Shown: positions 1-11,962, counted from the stretch's first letter. The stretch: 64,000 bases of DNA from Antarctobacter sediminis (GCF_019218285.1 NZ_JAHUZG010000002.1:1-64000); one strand, 5' to 3'. Notes: generated by a model from the sequence alone, not told the origin. Translations and numbers: made by a program.

Positions 1-3000
1 GCGCCGCCGTCAAAGACGTTCGCATTGGCATCGCCCGACAGCACGTCATCGAAATCCGACCCGATGATGTTCTCGATATCGACAAAGCTGTCACCCGCCG
101 CATGACCGCCAGAGGCCGTGTTGTTATACAAGCCCACTCTGACCGCCGCGTTGGACCCGGCATAGTTGGCCGTGTCGACACCCTGCCCCCCGTTCAGCGT
201 GTCGCCCCCTTCGCCCCCGATCAGCAGGTCGCCGCCGCTGCCTCCCAAAAGCAGATCGCCCCCATCGCCGCCGTCCAGTGTATCCTCGCCAAAGGCTCCG
301 TTGAGCGTGTCATCATCTGATCCGCCCGAAAGGCTGTCGTGGCCGTCGCCGCCATTCAGGTCGTCCGAACCGGCATCGCCGTTCAGCGTGTCGTCGCCGT
401 CTTGCCCGGAAAGCGTGTCATTGCCCAGGCCACCGTGCAGGTCGTCGGCGCCGTCTTGGCCGCGCAACGTATCGTTGCCGTCTTCCCCGTGAAGCGTGTC
501 ATTGCCAAAGCCCCCGTCGAGGCTGTCGTTGTTGAGCCCACCAAAAAGCAGGTCCGCCCCGGCCCCGCCCAAGAGGTTGTCATCACCCTCGTCACCGCGC
601 AGCGTATCGCTCCCGGAACCGCCGGACATATAGTCGTTGCCCAGCGCGCCAGTGATGCTGTCGTTGCCGGCCCCGCCGGACAGGGTATCGAACCCGTCCT
701 GACCAGAGATCGTATCATTGCCCGCGTTGCCATAGACCTTGCTTTGACCCGTCGCGGCCCGCAGGTCATCCGCGCCCTCCATTCCGATAATCGTGTCGGC
801 CCCGTTCAGACCGTCGATCGTATCGTCAAGACCCGTGCCGACAATCAGGTCGCTGCCCGTGGTGGGCGTCCCGGTCCCGGTTGCATCGATCAACCGGATC
901 GAGACATAGCCATTGGCCGAATATCCGTCCAACACCACGAATTGCCCCGCAAACGTGCCGGTCAGGGTGAAAGAGACATCGTTGCTGGCATCGCCGTCAC
1001 CGAAAACATCCAGCGTGAGAACCGTGTTCCCCGCAACCTCCGTCACGGTGAGGTTGTCATCGGCCAGTGCGCCGATCGCCGCGATCCGGATCTCGTCCTG
1101 ACTGGTGAAATCAGTGATCAGATCACCGTTCATATCGGTGCCCCGGCCCTGGATCGTATCCGCTCCGGCCCCGCCCGTCAGGGTATCCAGCCCCTCACCG
1201 CCCTCAAGGAAATCATTGTCGTCGCCGCCGTTCAGGGAGTCGTCGCCATCCTCCCCGTACAGGAAATCGAACCCGGCATTCCCCAACAGCGTATCGGCAT
1301 CGTCGCCCCCGCGCAGGTGGTCGCGACCGGTGCCGCCAAACAGGCTGTCATTTCCGGCGTCACCATAACCAAACGTGGTCTCGGCATTGCCCTGGATGGT
1401 GTCGTTGCCGTCTCCGCCATAAAGGTAGTTCGTGCCAGAACCGCCCTCGACGCTGTCATTGCCGCTGCCGCCGAAAAGCCGGTCGCGCCCGGCGCCCCCT
1501 TCCAGCGTATCGTCGCCGTCGTCGCCGTAGAGCGTGTCGTTGTCGTCGCCGCCTTGCAGGGTATCGTTGCCCTGCCCGCCAAAGAGCTGATCGAGGCCAA
1601 GCCCGCCGGACAGCAGATCCGATCCGGCATCCCCGACCAGCACATCCCGGTCATTGCCACCAAAAAGCTGGTCGTCGTCGTCGCCGCCGAACAGCCGGTC
1701 GTCGCCATCGCTGCCCGTCAGCGTGTCATTGCCCGCTGCGCCATATACGCTGTCACGCCCGGCCAGCGCATCGATCACGTCGGCAGAGCTGGTGCCGAAC
1801 ACGGTGTCATCGCCGGTGGTGACTGCCCCCGTCACCGCCCCGGGCGCAAGGCGCAGCTCTGCTGTCGGGATGCCACGCGCGGTGGGGTCGATCACAAGGT
1901 AAAAGCCTGAAGGATCGCTGAGCCCGGCAAGGCGGATCGTGTTTTCGGCGATGCCATCAAGGTCCATGTCGATGGATACGACAAGATCGCCGCCGGTCAC
2001 CGCATAGGTGATGTCAGCCGTTGCAAAGCTTGTCCCCGAGGCTCCGCCCGACAGCCGGATTACATCGTCGCTGGTGAAATCGGTGATGCTGTCCTGTTCG
2101 CCAGCAATGATTCCGATCTGGAACTCATCGGCGCCGGTGCCGCCGGTCAGCGTGTCATACCCGATACCCCCGACCAGCGTGTCATTGTCCGCGCCTCCGT
2201 CCAGCAGATCGTCGCCGCTGGTGTCGGTCAGGCGATCCGCGCCCGCACCGCCGCGCTGCGTATCGTTGCCCGCGCGCCCGGAAAGCGTATCGTTCCCGTC
2301 GCCCCCAACCAGTGAGTCCGCGCCCTCGTCGCCGTCCAGCGAATCCGCCCCGCCCGCGCCGATCAGCGTGTCATCGCCACTTTGGCCATAAAGCGTGTCG
2401 CCATCCGCGCCGCCGGTCACGCTGTCGTTGCCGTCCTCGCCATAAAGTTGACCGCCGCCGTCACCGCCGTCGATGGTGTCATTGCCCGCACCGCCCTTGA
2501 CCAAGTCATACTCGGCCCCGCCGGTTATGGAATCCGCGCCGGCCCCGCCAAGGATCGTATCGCTCCCATCGCCGCCGTCGATGGTATCATCCCCGATACC
2601 ACCGGCCAGCATGTCGCCGTCTGCACCGCCGAACAGGCTGTCATTGCCTTCGTTTCCGAACAGGCGGTCGACACCAATCCCGCCAACCAGCGTATCGTTG
2701 CCGTCCAGCCCCACGATCGTGTCATCGCCATCCAGACCGTCGATGCTGTCACCGCTATCCGTTCCCCAGATAAAGTCGCCGCCACTGGTGGCAGACCCGG
2801 TGCCCAGCAACGCCGGAGTGACCAGCAGAACCGCTGTCTGGCTCGAGGAATAGAGACCCGCAAGCGGGACGAACCGCCCCAGCCCCGTACCACTGAAGGT
2901 CATCGTGGTCAGCTGGCTTCCGTCTCCGAGCCGGTCAAAGATCACCGTGGTGTCGATGCCGTTGTCGGAAACCGCCATCATCCCGGCATCCAGTTCGGTG

Positions 3001-6000
3001 CTGAACATCTGAAGCACATCGCCGACCGCAAAATCCCGGATGATATCGCCGTTGAAGTTCGAAAAAGCGCCGGTGAAGAGGTCGTCGCCGGCACCTCCGG
3101 TCATGTCGTCCACACCGCTCGACACGGACAGCGTGTCGTTGCCGCCTCCCGCATCCATCAGGCTGCCGCCGAAGGAACTCACAAGGCTGTCGTCCCCTTC
3201 ACCGCCGATCAAGGTACTGTCGTCCCGTTCGGCCCGCAGCGTGTCGTTCCCGTCGCCGCCATCAAGGCTGTCGCTGCCATAGCCCCCGATCAGGCTGTCA
3301 TTGCCCAGCCCGCCAACAAGCGTATCGTCGCCCGCCCCGCCGAAAAGCCTGTCATCGTCATTGCCACCGTCGAGAATGTCGTTACCGTCTTCGCCCTGCA
3401 AGGTGTCGAGACCAGCGCCGCCGAGCAGGCTGTCACCGCCGGTGCCGCCGATCAGCTGATCGTTGCCCGAACCGCCGTCCAGCGTATCGTCACCCTCTTC
3501 GCCGTACAGCAGATCGGCATCGTCCCCACCAGATATGTCGTCATTGCCGGTGCCGCCAAAGACCGTATCAAGGCCCAGCCCTCCCAAGATCACGTCGTCA
3601 AGGCCGCCACCAAAAAGCCGGTCATTCCCGGCCTCACCGGACAGCGTGTCCGACCCGTCCAAACCGGCGATCACATCGTTGCCGTCCAGCCCGGAGATCG
3701 AGTCGTCCGACAGCGTGCCAAGCAGCAGATCATCCCCGGTGGTCGCGGTGCCGGAACCGGTGAATGGGGCGACGACGATGTCGTAATTCGTTGGGCCGGA
3801 CACACCGAACAACGCCAGAAGTGTTCCGCCAAAATCGATCCCCTGCAAGGTGAATTGCCGGATGTATTGGCCCGTTCCATACAGGTCGACTGTCACAAAA
3901 GTATCGACGCCGTCATTGGTGATCGTCATCTCGGTCGCGGTGCTCAACCCATCCAACCGGATCGTATCCTCGACGCCGAAATCTGTGATGACCGCGTTAT
4001 TCAAAGAAGTATCGCGCGAACGCCCGTAAAAGACATCCGCCCCGGCACCGCCGGTCAGCGTGTCGGCGACCCCGCCGACGAGGGTGTCGTTTCCATCGCC
4101 CCCTTCAAGCAGGTCCAGAACGGAATTGCTTCCGCTGATGCTGTCATCTCCGGACCCGCCCTGCATGGTGTTGTTGCCGTATTCGGCGCTCAGGGTGTCA
4201 TTGCCTTCGCCCCCGACAAGGGTGTTGTTGCCGCGGCCACCGCCGAGGAAGTCATTGCCAAGCCCACCGTCCAGACTGTCGTCGCCAAAGTTCCCTTGCA
4301 GGTTGTCATTGCCTTCGTCGCCAAAGATGGTGTCGTTGAGACTGGCGCCCGACAGCGTGTCGTTCCCCTCGCCGCCATAGATCCAGTTTTCGCCACCGGA
4401 ATCGCTGATACGGTCGGATTCGTCGCCACCGCGCAGCGTGTCGTTTCCGCTGCCTCCGTAAAGGGTATCGCGGCCCAATCCGCCGTCCAGCAGGTTGTTG
4501 CCGGACAGACCGTACATCTGGTCGGCTCCGTCGCCGCCCCACAATGTGTCATTGCCAGCGCCCGCGTAAAGCCGGTCATTGCCCGCATCGCCGTGCAGTT
4601 CGTCGTCGTCGCCGCCGCCCTGCATGTAGTCGTTGTCGGCACCGCCAAACAAGGTGTCGTTGCCACCTTCGCCGTTGATGTTGTCAGCACCCGAACCGCC
4701 ATAGATCTCGTCGTTGCCGTCACGGCCGTAAAGCGCATCGTTGTTGCCGAAGCCAAAGATCACGTCACCATCGACGCCACCCGACAGGTTGTTGAAATTG
4801 TCATCTCCCAGCAGAACCTGACCGCTGGCCTGCACCAGCAGGATTTCGGTCGCTGTGGCGCTGCGGCCCGGAACGGTGACCCCGGACCGGGTGATGAAAG
4901 TGCCGGTAAAGACCCCCCGCAAGGTAAAGGCCACATCGGTCTGACTGTCGCCCCAGAGATCCAGCTCGATGGTCGTGTCGACGCCGTTGTTGGACACCGT
5001 GACCGCAGACAGATCAAAGGTGCGGTCCAAAACCCGGATGCGTTCAAAGGCTTCGTAATCGGTGATGACGTCACCGTTCAGTTCGTCGGTGGTGGCCTCA
5101 TACTGATCCAGCCCGGCACCCCCGGTCATGGTGTCATAGCCAAGGCCGCCGATCAGCAGGTCATCCCCCGCGCCGCCGAACAGTTCGTCGGTGTCTGCAC
5201 CGCCCCGGAGGATGTCTGCCTCAAGGCCGCCCAGCAAACTGTCGGATCCGGCCCCACCCAGCAGCGTGTCGCTGCCGTCATCGCCTTGCAGCGTGTCATT
5301 CCCGTCGTCGCCGGCGACCACATCGTCATTGTCACCGCCCGAAACGGAATCCGCGCCAAGACCGCCGAACAGGCGGTCATTGCCAATACCGCCGATGATC
5401 GTATCACCACCATCCGCGCCCAACACGGTGTCATTCCCGGCCAGCGCGTCGATCAGTTCAGCAAGACCGGTGCCAGTCAGCCAATCGCTGCTGTTGGTGG
5501 CCGCGCCGCCCGCCGGGGGCGCGATGATCACGTCCGTCGTACCTGCGACGCCCAGTTCGGCCAACGCCACAATGTCCGTGATCACTCCGTCCAAGGTGAT
5601 CGTGATATCGTCGGCGGGATCGTTGTTCGCACCGATGTCGACGGTGATCTCGGTGTTGCCCGCCACGTGGGTCACGGTCACGTCCGAGTCAAGCAACACG
5701 CCCGGCAGGCGCAGCACGTCACCCTGACTGAAATCCGTGATCCGGTCGCCGTCCAGTTCGGTCGCGGAGCCGCTGAAAGTGTCGTTGCCGGTGCCACCGG
5801 TCAACGTGTCCAGCCCCAGCCCGCCGATCATCGAGTCGGCGCCCGCACCGCCGATCAGGCTGTCGTCACCAGCATCGCCAAACAACTGGTCGCCGCTGTC
5901 GCCGCCGTCCAGCGTATCAGACCCCTCACCGCCATAGAGGTAATCAAATGATGCATCGCCAAACAGGCTGTCGTTGTCCGCCCCACCGTACAGCCGGTCG

Positions 6001-7508
6001 AAGGACTCTCCGCCTCGCAGAACATCCGCGCCGTCGTCGCCGTACAGTGTATCGGCCCCGTCATCGCCCCAAAGGCTGTCATTTTCAGTGCCGCCGCTGA
6101 GGTAATCGTTGCCGTCCCCTCCGACCAGTTGATCCAGCCCTTCGCCGCCCGTCAGAAAGTCATTCCCACCATCGCCCCAAAGGCTGTCGGCACCGTCGCC
6201 GCCGTACAGGAAATCACGGTGCTCCCCGCCAATCAGCTGGTCGTCGCCCGCTTCGCCCAGCAGCGTGTCCTGATCGGCATTGCCGAAAAGCGTGTCATTC
6301 CCGCCTTCGCCAAACAACGAGTCGTTGCCGTCCCCGCCCGAGATCTGGTCCCCGTCGTCAAAGCCATACAGCGAGTCATTCCCCGCCCCGCCGAACAGAA
6401 AGTCGACACCTTCGCCGCCGGACATCCCGTCATTGCCCGCGCCGCCGTAAAGGACATCGCGCCCGGCCCAGCCATAGATCACGTCGTCGCCTTGCCCGCC
6501 CCAGACGGTGTCGTCCCCGATCCAGCCACTCAGCAGGTCGTCGCCCGCATCGCCCGAGATCTGGTCGTCGCCACTGTCCCCCAGAAGACTGTCGTTCCCG
6601 TCGCCGCCTTGCAGGATGTCATTCCCGTCGAACCCGCGCAGAAGATCCGCACCCAGACCACCGATCAACAAATCGTTGCCAGCGCCGCCTTCGCTGCTGT
6701 CGTCGCCGTCACCGCCAAGAACAAGGTCCGCGCCATCCCCCCCATTCAGGGTATCGGCCCCCAGACCACCCGCGAACCGTTCGTCGGCCGCGGTGCCGGT
6801 CAGGCTGTCATCGCCAACCGTCCCCGGCACCAAGGTGCGCCCGGCATCCAGCGTCACCGCCGTGAATCCTTCGCCTGCGAAAACCAGCAGGCCCGCGCTG
6901 AGCGTCCCGGTAAAGGTCAACGTCAGATCCGGCAGCCCGTCGGCATCCAGATCCACCTCCATCAGGGTGTTGCCACCCGCCACCGAAAGGGTCACGTCCG
7001 AGGCATCAAAACTTGCCCCCTGAACAACGAGAGAGTCGAGCGCCTGAAAATCACCGATGGTGTCGCCATCCAGATCCGCGGCCGTGCCGACAAAAAGATC
7101 AGCGCCCGCACCACCCAACAGGCTGTCCGCCCCGGCGCCGCCCAGCAGCAGGTCATCGCCCGCCTGCCCCAGCAGATCATCATCGCCAATGCCGCCTTCG
7201 AGACGGTCGCTTTCATCCCCGCCGGTCAGCAGATCCTCACCCTCGCCGCCGAACAACGTGTCCAGACCGGTGCCGCCGCCTAGCGCGTCATTGCCGTCCT
7301 CGCCAAGCAGGATGTCGTTCCCTGCATCGCCATAAAGGATGTCATTGTCCGCGCCGCCCAACAGCGCGTCGTTCTCGTCGCCGCCGGACAGAGTGTCATT
7401 GCCTTCATAGCCGTAGAGGGTATCGGATCCGCCCAGACCGGAAATCGAATCCGCGGAAGATGTCCCCGGCAGTGCGTTCGCACCGCCATCGCCTGTAATC
7501 ACAGCCAT
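1..7508 (-). CDS. Giant RTX (hemolysin-type calcium-binding repeat) protein, C-terminus outside window
   Basis: The minus-strand frame from the ATG at 7508 stays open to base 1, about 2,500 residues, with no stop in the window. Nearly all of it is tandem GGxGxDxLx nonapeptides, the calcium-binding beta-roll signature of RTX proteins secreted by type I systems. Seven spacer modules of about 80 residues interrupt the repeats, near 900-1130, 1860-2090, 2790-3050, 3740-4010, 4800-5070, 5480-5740 and 6820-7060. Each spacer opens with a GDxIxDFxxxDxIRL-like line and leads back into a D(D)xIxGLxG repeat. The last stretch (1-180) has the VDTANYxGS...[14 protein letters not shown] motif that is common in RTX adhesins. 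There is no N-terminal signal peptide, as expected for type I secretion, whose signal would lie at the missing C-terminus. No catalytic domain is seen. A role as extracellular adhesin or surface-layer-like protein is inference. Confidence 0.9.
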   Translation of the reverse strand, partial: MAVITGDGGANALPGTSSADSISGLGGSDTLYGYEGNDTLSGGDENDALLGGADNDILYGDAGNDILLGEDGNDALGGGTGLDTLFGGEGEDLLTGGDESDRLEGGIGDDDLLGQAGDDLLLGGAGADSLLGGAGADLFVGTAADLDGDTIGDFQALDSLVVQGASFDASDVTLSVAGGNTLMEVDLDADGLPDLTLTFTGTLSAGLLVFAGEGFTAVTLDAGRTLVPGTVGDDSLTGTAADERFAGGLGADTLNGGDGADLVLGGDGDDSSEGGAGNDLLIGGLGADLLRGFDGNDILQGGDGNDSLLGDSGDDQISGDAGDDLLSGWIGDDTVWGGQGDDVIYGWAGRDVLYGGAGNDGMSGGEGVDFLFGGAGNDSLYGFDDGDQISGGDGNDSLFGEGGNDTLFGNADQDTLLGEAGDDQLIGGEHRDFLYGGDGADSLWGDGGNDFLTGGEGLDQLVGGDGNDYLSGGTENDSLWGDDGADTLYGDDGADVLRGGESFDRLYGGADNDSLFGDASFDYLYGGEGSDTLDGGDSGDQLFGDAGDDSLIGGAGADSMIGGLGLDTLTGGTGNDTFSGSATELDGDRITDFSQGDVLRLPGVLLDSDVTVTHVAGNTEITVDIGANNDPADDITITLDGVITDIVALAELGVAGTTDVIIAPPAGGAATNSSDWLTGTGLAELIDALAGNDTVLGADGGDTIIGGIGNDRLFGGLGADSVSGGDNDDVVAGDDGNDTLQGDDGSDTLLGGAGSDSLLGGLEADILRGGADTDELFGGAGDDLLIGGLGYDTMTGGAGLDQYEATTDELNGDVITDYEAFERIRVLDRTFDLSAVTVSNNGVDTTIELDLWGDSQTDVAFTLRGVFTGTFITRSGVTVPGRSATATEILLVQASGQVLLGDDNFNNLSGGVDGDVIFGFGNNDALYGRDGNDEIYGGSGADNINGEGGNDTLFGGADNDYMQGGGDDDELHGDAGNDRLYAGAGNDTLWGGDGADQMYGLSGNNLLDGGLGRDTLYGGSGNDTLRGGDESDRISDSGGENWIYGGEGNDTLSGASLNDTIFGDEGNDNLQGNFGDDSLDGGLGNDFLGGGRGNNTLVGGEGNDTLSAEYGNNTMQGGSGDDSISGSNSVLDLLEGGDGNDTLVGGVADTLTGGAGADVFYGRSRDTSLNNAVITDFGVEDTIRLDGLSTATEMTITNDGVDTFVTVDLYGTGQYIRQFTLQGIDFGGTLLALFGVSGPTNYDIVVAPFTGSGTATTGDDLLLGTLSDDSISGLDGNDVIAGLDGSDTLSGEAGNDRLFGGGLDDVILGGLGLDTVFGGTGNDDISGGDDADLLYGEEGDDTLDGGSGNDQLIGGTGGDSLLGGAGLDTLQGEDGNDILDGGNDDDRLFGGAGDDTLVGGLGNDSLIGGYGSDSLDGGDGNDTLRAERDDSTLIGGEGDDSLVSSFGGSLMDAGGGNDTLSVSSGVDDMTGGAGDDLFTGAFSNFNGDIIRDFAVGDVLQMFSTELDAGMMAVSDNGIDTTVIFDRLGDGSQLTTMTFSGTGLGRFVPLAGLYSSSQTAVLLVTPALLGTGSATSGGDFIWGTDSGDSIDGLDGDDTIVGLDGNDTLVGGIGVDRLFGNEGNDSLFGGADGDMLAGGIGDDTIDGGDGSDTILGGAGADSITGGAEYDLVKGGAGNDTIDGGDGGGQLYGEDGNDSVTGGADGDTLYGQSGDDTLIGAGGADSLDGDEGADSLVGGDGNDTLSGRAGNDTQRGGAGADRLTDTSGDDLLDGGADNDTLVGGIGYDTLTGGTGADEFQIGIIAGEQDSITDFTSDDVIRLSGGASGTSFATADITYAVTGGDLVVSIDMDLDGIAENTIRLAGLSDPSGFYLVIDPTARGIPTAELRLAPGAVTGAVTTGDDTVFGTSSADVIDALAGRDSVYGAAGNDTLTGSDGDDRLFGGDDDDQLFGGNDRDVLVGDAGSDLLSGGLGLDQLFGGQGNDTLQGGDDNDTLYGDDGDDTLEGGAGRDRLFGGSGNDSVEGGSGTNYLYGGDGNDTIQGNAETTFGYGDAGNDSLFGGTGRDHLRGGDDADTLLGNAGFDFLYGEDGDDSLNGGDDNDFLEGGEGLDTLTGGAGADTIQGRGTDMNGDLITDFTSQDEIRIAAIGALADDNLTVTEVAGNTVLTLDVFGDGDASNDVSFTLTGTFAGQFVVLDGYSANGYVSIRLIDATGTGTPTTGSDLIVGTGLDDTIDGLNGADTIIGMEGADDLRAATGQSKVYGNAGNDTISGQDGFDTLSGGAGNDSITGALGNDYMSGGSGSDTLRGDEGDDNLLGGAGADLLFGGLNNDSLDGGFGNDTLHGEDGNDTLRGQDGADDLHGGLGNDTLSGQDGDDTLNGDAGSDDLNGGDGHDSLSGGSDDDTLNGAFGEDTLDGGDGGDLLLGGSGGDLLIGGEGGDTLNGGQGVDTANYAGSNAAVRVGLYNNTASGGHAAGDSFVDIENIIGSDFDDVLSGDANANVFDGG

Positions 7509-7660
7509 GTTCAGTCCACTCGAAAAAATTTCAACGAGTTTATTCAAAAACTGAATATGGCATCAACCTTTGCGGCCCGGCGGCTCATGAAATGGTTAAC
7601 AAAGCCACCGCCCGCTGTGGCAAATCCAGCGCAGTAGCGTCTGCCAACCTTCGGGCCAAT

Positions 7661-7692
7661 GATAAAAGTCCCCCGGCAAAAAGCCGGGGGAC
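7661..7692 (-). terminator. Intrinsic terminator of the opine-dehydrogenase operon
   Basis: A perfect 10-bp stem (GTCCCCCGGC / GCCGGGGGAC at 7668-7677 and 7683-7692) encloses an AAAAA loop. Read on the minus strand it is followed by TTTTATC. It lies 30 bp beyond the stop of the 7722-8843 gene. The rest of the 7509-7721 gap must hold the promoter of the RTX gene; I see no clear -35/-10 pair there. Confidence 0.85.
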
Positions 7693-7721
7693 AGGGACAA
7701 ATCGATCAAGGCCCGCAGGTG

Positions 7722-8843
7722 TCAGCCTTCGCGCACAAAGCGGATCATCTCTTGCGCGGTCATGTCCTCCAACCCAAGACGGGCAAGCGTCACGCCCTCT
7801 GTCCAGGACGACATGCCGACAAGCGCATCCATGATGTCAACCAACCCGCGATGCAGCGGCGCCGGATGGCCAAGCGCTTCTGCCAAGAGGACAAAAGGCA
7901 CATGGGCATGGGGGATGTCCCAGCGCATCCATGCCTTCCAGACATCCGCGGGCAGCGGCGGCAGATCACGGTAAAAGGGCACTTCGGCCACAAGATCCCC
8001 CAGCGCCTTGGGTTCCAACCCATAGATCCGGGCGACCTGCTCGGCCACGCTGGGGCACGGCACGTCCAGCGTCGCGGCGACGGCAGGGCGTTCGCCATCC
8101 AGCGCCTCGGTCATGCGCATCGCGTTTTCCGTATTGCCCGTCCCGTAAAAGCTGACCTTTTCGCCGCGCGCGCCCGCCCGGTCGAAGTACCCAATATTGA
8201 CCAGCGCGATGCCCGGATGGATCAGGAAGTTCATACCGGAAAGGTTGGAATGCAACACGTCACGGGCCATGTCGAAACTATGAAAGATCCGCGCCAGTTG
8301 AACCCGGGCCACATCGCTGCGGTTGGACGGAAAGGCGGCAACCAGAACGTTCCGGCGCAGGGTATGCGGCGTAATGGTCGCCCCGTCGCGACCGGCAGCG
8401 ATCGAGGGCGTCACCCCTTCGGTCAGGATCACACCGGTTTTGCCCGCATCGCGCAGCAATCCCGCGACCCGCAACGAAGGCCAGTAGCCATGCGTATTGA
8501 TATGCACCACCTGCCCCTCTTCAAGATGGGGAACAAGGTCGCGGAACCGCCGTTCGACGTCATCACCGGTGACATCCAGAACCACCAGCGCCGCCCCCTT
8601 GACCGCTTCGGCCGGAGAGCCGGTCACGATCCGCGGCGTCGCCAGCCCGGTCTGGCCCGATTTGGTCTGGTCGCTGGGCTCCAGCACCGTCAGCCCCCCG
8701 GCAGCCTTGGCGGCCTCGGCCAGGTCCTGCTGGTCGGGCCAAAGGAATAGCCGGGCCTCTTCGCCCGCAAGGGTGAGGTCCGCCGCCATGATCGAGCCGA
8801 TGTTGAGGGGGGAATTGCCGATGATGGCGATATGGCCTGTCAT
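7722..8843 (-). CDS. NAD/NADP octopine/nopaline (opine) dehydrogenase family protein
   Basis: 373 residues. The N-terminus (IAIIGNSPLNIGSIMAADL) is a Rossmann nucleotide-binding start. The C-terminal half has the all-helical octopine-dehydrogenase look, with SGMNFLIHPGIALVNIG and later FVLLAEALGHPAPLHRG. The family makes or splits opines, reductive condensates of an amino acid and a 2-oxo acid, using NAD(P)H. The ATG overlaps the stop of the upstream LacI gene by 4 bp (ATGA), so it is the last gene of the TRAP-LacI operon. The context suggests that the transporter imports an opine-like or imino-acid substrate which this enzyme oxidises. The substrate cannot be read from sequence. Confidence 0.8.
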   Translation of the reverse strand: MTGHIAIIGNSPLNIGSIMAADLTLAGEEARLFLWPDQQDLAEAAKAAGGLTVLEPSDQTKSGQTGLATPRIVTGSPAEAVKGAALVVLDVTGDDVERRFRDLVPHLEEGQVVHINTHGYWPSLRVAGLLRDAGKTGVILTEGVTPSIAAGRDGATITPHTLRRNVLVAAFPSNRSDVARVQLARIFHSFDMARDVLHSNLSGMNFLIHPGIALVNIGYFDRAGARGEKVSFYGTGNTENAMRMTEALDGERPAVAATLDVPCPSVAEQVARIYGLEPKALGDLVAEVPFYRDLPPLPADVWKAWMRWDIPHAHVPFVLLAEALGHPAPLHRGLVDIMDALVGMSSWTEGVTLARLGLEDMTAQEMIRFVREG

Positions 8844-9916
8844 GCCACGGGTCCTTTCGAGAGTATGTCCGTTTCGTCGATGTCGCCCGGCAACAGCGGC
8901 ACCGCCCGGGTGCTGCCGCGCTGAACGAAACGACAGCTTTCCAGCGTCACGCTGCCTGCCTGAGACAGGCCGCGATCCGGTGTTTCAAGAATGTCGCAAA
9001 CCTTGCCGATCAACCGGTTGATCGGCTGGTGGATCGTGCTGAGCCCATAACCCTCCCATGCGGCCATGGGCACGTTGTCAAAGCCGATGACGGCAATATC
9101 GTCCGGAACACGGCGCCCCAGCCGCGACCGCAGCGCATCCAGCGCACCACAGGCCATGGCATCGTTGCAGGCATAGATCGCTTCGGTCTTGGGCGCCTCT
9201 TCCATGATGCGCAGGGCGGCATCGCGCCCGCCGCTGTAGGTATAATCCCCCGGCACCTGCGCCATCAGGTCGATCCCGTGTTCATCCAGCCGGTGCCGAA
9301 ATCCGCCCCGACGCATACGGGTGGTCCAGTGGCCAGCCCGGCCGGTGATCATGCTGATGCGCCGGTGCCCGCCTTCGACAAGCACATCGGCCGCGCGCCG
9401 CGCCCCCGCCTGAAGATCACCACAGATGGAAATCGCGCGGCTGTCTTCGGCGACCCGGTTCAACAGGATCAGCGGGGTTTCCGCCTCGACGCAGCGTCGG
9501 ATCGCCAGATCCGACACCGGCAATACGGTCACGACGACCGCCGCCACCTGATAGGCCAAAGCCACCTGAACCAGTTCATCCGCCGCATCGGGCGTCAGTT
9601 CGGATTTCAGCAACAATGGCATCTTGCCCAACCCGGTCAGCCCGCCTGTCAGCGCCTCAATCAAGGCGGGCTGAAACGGGTTGGCGAAATCGGCGGTCAG
9701 AACCGCGATCATGTCGCTGGTCCGGGTCTGCAACATCCGCGCCAGTTGATTGGGCGCATAGCCCAGTTCGCGCGCGGCCTGCATGACCCGGTCACGGGTG
9801 TCCTTGCGCACTGTGTCTGCCTCGGAAAAGCAGCGCGAGACCGTCGCGCGGGACACCCCTGCCAAACGCGCAACATCGGTGGAGGTGGCCGTTTTGCGGA
9901 TGGTCTTGTCGCTCAT
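8840..9916 (-). CDS. LacI family transcriptional regulator
   Basis: 358 residues from the ATG at 9916, which overlaps the stop of the TRAP permease gene by 4 bp (ATGA). The N-terminus (TSTDVARLAGVSRATVSRCF, residues ~11-30) is the classic LacI helix-turn-helix followed by the hinge helix. The rest is a periplasmic-binding-protein-like sensor domain with the usual lines MIAVLTADFANPF, AIYACNDAMACGALDAL and IAVIGFDNVPMA. Longer in-frame versions starting further upstream would read through the permease gene and lack a start signal. It probably represses its own operon; a candidate operator is the ACACGTGT palindrome upstream of the operon (see 13127-13328). Confidence 0.92.
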   Translation of the reverse strand: MSDKTIRKTATSTDVARLAGVSRATVSRCFSEADTVRKDTRDRVMQAARELGYAPNQLARMLQTRTSDMIAVLTADFANPFQPALIEALTGGLTGLGKMPLLLKSELTPDAADELVQVALAYQVAAVVVTVLPVSDLAIRRCVEAETPLILLNRVAEDSRAISICGDLQAGARRAADVLVEGGHRRISMITGRAGHWTTRMRRGGFRHRLDEHGIDLMAQVPGDYTYSGGRDAALRIMEEAPKTEAIYACNDAMACGALDALRSRLGRRVPDDIAVIGFDNVPMAAWEGYGLSTIHQPINRLIGKVCDILETPDRGLSQAGSVTLESCRFVQRGSTRAVPLLPGDIDETDILSKGPVA

Positions 9917-11898
9917 GTCTGGACCCTCCGCACAAGGCGCGGAGCCATCTGCATCACCAGCGCCAGCAGGATGCAAGCCACGGCCCCCGCGAGAAAGCTG
10001 TTGCCGCTGATACCGCCAAAGTTTTCGCCCCCCGGCACCAACATCAGCAAGCCCGCCGCAAAAAGTGCCGCCCGGATCGGCCATTGGAACAGGCTGCCCC
10101 CGCCCAGTCTGCCAAAGCCCAGAAGGTAGCCCTGCAAGGCCGATGACAGCAGCAACACACCGATGATCGCCGAGCCCAGCACGGACAGGATCTCGGGCAG
10201 GCTGCCCTGGCCGATCAGCGCCGGATTGAGGACAAAGAAGAACGGGATGAAATAGATGATGGTGCCAAGCCGCATCGCCTCCAGCCCGGTTTTCATCGAA
10301 GACGATCCGCTGATTGGCGCTGCCGCGAAGGCGGCAAAGGCGATGGGCGGCGTGATGTAAGAGATCATTCCCCAGTAGAGCATGAACATATGGATCGCCA
10401 GAACGTTCAGCCCGCTTTCCGTAAGCGCCGGGGCAAGGGCAATGGCAAGGAACAGATAGGCGGCGCTGATCGTCATGCCCATGCCAAGGATCATGCTGGT
10501 CAAGGCCCCGGCCAACAGCAGGACCAAGGTGTTGTCCCCTGCCATCGCAATCAGGTCATAGGCCAGCGAACCGACCTTGCCGGTCAACACAAGCGCCCCC
10601 AGCAACAGGCCGACGCCGGCCAGAATGGTCGCGATCTCGACAAAGAGCCGCCCGCAGGCCACGGCGAATTCACCCAGATCGGCCCAGCCCCAGCGGCGCG
10701 CCGGGTTGAACTGGTTCAGCGCGATCAGGGCCAGCGTGGCATAAAACGGCGCACGGGATTCCTGCTTCAGGAAGAACAGCAGCCAGACCAGCAGAACCAG
10801 CGCCAAAAGAAAGTACCACCCTTCGCGCAGAACCCGGCCAAGACGCGGCAGTTCTTCGCGCGGGAAACCGACCAGCCCTTTGCGCGCGGCCATCGCATCA
10901 ATTTGCAGGAAAAGCCCGAGGAAAAACAGAAAGGAGGGGATGATCGCGGCCAGCGCGATGGTCTGGTACGAAATCTCGAGGTAAGTGGCCATGATGAAGG
11001 CCGTGGCCCCCATAACCGGCGGCATCAGGACCCCCCCGGTCGACGCGCAGGCCTCGATCGCACCAGCGGTCACGGCGGGAAACCCCACTTTGCGCATGGC
11101 GGGAATGGTCATCGAGCCGGTGGTGACGACATTGGTTACCGGGCTGCCACTGATCGACCCCATCAGCCCGCTGGACAGAACGGCCACTTTGGCCGGGCCG
11201 CCGCGCGTGCCGCCGAGGATGGCAAAAGACAGATCGATAAAGAACTGCCCCGCGCCGGTCTTTTGCAGGGCGACACCGAACAACAGGAACCCGATCACGA
11301 TATTGACCAGAGCCTGCATCGGAACGCCGATCAGGCTTTCGGTGCCGAACAGGTGATATTGCGCGGTTTCCAGCAGGGTGCTGCCCGGAACCTGAAACAG
11401 ACCCAGAAAGGACGCGCTGCCGAACCACGGGTAAAAGCTGGCAACGGCGACAACCGCAAAGACCGCAAGCCCCGCCGCACGGCGCGTGGCCTCCAGCATC
11501 AGGAACCAGACCCCCAGCGCCATCCACAGTGCCCAATCCGGCGCGAGGTAGTCCCAGCCGTAGTCAAAGATTGTCCGCGTTTGAAAGGTGCAGACCGCCC
11601 CGGCCACGAAAAACAGCACAAAAAGCAGCGCGTCGTACCATGGCACGCGGTCACGGGCCGCGCCGGAATGGGCGGGGAACAGGATAAAGACCAGCGGACA
11701 AAGCAGCGTCAGAGCCGCATAGAAATAGACCGCCTGAATCGGGATGTAGCCGACGTAGAGTCCAAGGTTGAACACCATGTAGACGACCATCGCGACACAG
11801 GCGACGGCGGACAGTGCAACCACGGCCCGCCATCCGGTCGAAAGGCTACGTTGGCGGCCCTGTTCTGGAACGGGGGCGGAGGGGGCGGTATCGGTCAT
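9913..11898 (-). CDS. TRAP transporter fused permease (4TM + 12TM), TAXI type
   Basis: 661 residues from the ATG at 11898. Small (DctQ-like) and large (DctM-like) membrane subunits are fused in one chain, as is usual for TAXI-TRAP systems. Many hydrophobic helices are visible. Large-subunit signature lines include SGSPVTNVVTTGSMTIPAM and GGVLMPPVMGATAFIMATYL. It uses an ion gradient to import the ligand delivered by the periplasmic protein encoded just upstream. The first ~40 residues are a soluble proline/serine-rich leader. It is the second gene of the operon, separated from the binding-protein gene by a hairpin that probably lowers its expression. Confidence 0.93.
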   Translation of the reverse strand: MTDTAPSAPVPEQGRQRSLSTGWRAVVALSAVACVAMVVYMVFNLGLYVGYIPIQAVYFYAALTLLCPLVFILFPAHSGAARDRVPWYDALLFVLFFVAGAVCTFQTRTIFDYGWDYLAPDWALWMALGVWFLMLEATRRAAGLAVFAVVAVASFYPWFGSASFLGLFQVPGSTLLETAQYHLFGTESLIGVPMQALVNIVIGFLLFGVALQKTGAGQFFIDLSFAILGGTRGGPAKVAVLSSGLMGSISGSPVTNVVTTGSMTIPAMRKVGFPAVTAGAIEACASTGGVLMPPVMGATAFIMATYLEISYQTIALAAIIPSFLFFLGLFLQIDAMAARKGLVGFPREELPRLGRVLREGWYFLLALVLLVWLLFFLKQESRAPFYATLALIALNQFNPARRWGWADLGEFAVACGRLFVEIATILAGVGLLLGALVLTGKVGSLAYDLIAMAGDNTLVLLLAGALTSMILGMGMTISAAYLFLAIALAPALTESGLNVLAIHMFMLYWGMISYITPPIAFAAFAAAPISGSSSMKTGLEAMRLGTIIYFIPFFFVLNPALIGQGSLPEILSVLGSAIIGVLLLSSALQGYLLGFGRLGGGSLFQWPIRAALFAAGLLMLVPGGENFGGISGNSFLAGAVACILLALVMQMAPRLVRRVQT

Positions 11899-11910
11899 CG
11901 GCTGCAACCT

Positions 11911-11943
11911 CGGAAAAAACCGGCCCGGTCCAAGACCGGGCCG
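11911..11943 (-). terminator. Hairpin/attenuator between TAXI binding protein and TRAP permease genes
   Basis: Perfect 10-bp stem CGGCCCGGTC / GACCGGGCCG (11921-11930, 11934-11943) with a 3-nt loop. On the minus strand it is followed by GTTTTTTCCG. It sits in the 64-bp gap between two genes of one operon. A partial terminator or 3'-end stabiliser that raises the binding protein above the permease is the likely role. Confidence 0.75.
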
Positions 11944-11962
11944 CAGTCGGGGGGAGAATGGT

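Noticed and set aside
339-5951. Very long plus-strand open frames (about 520 and 1,190 residues) opposite the RTX gene
   Set aside because: They are antisense shadows: GC-rich nonapeptide repeats leave few stops on the other strand, and the translations (AVxAxQxVV patterns) are low complexity without family motifs or start signals.
1-7508. CRISPR-like repetition
   Set aside because: The periodicity is 27 bp coding nonapeptides in one open frame with variable sequence, not identical repeats with unique spacers.
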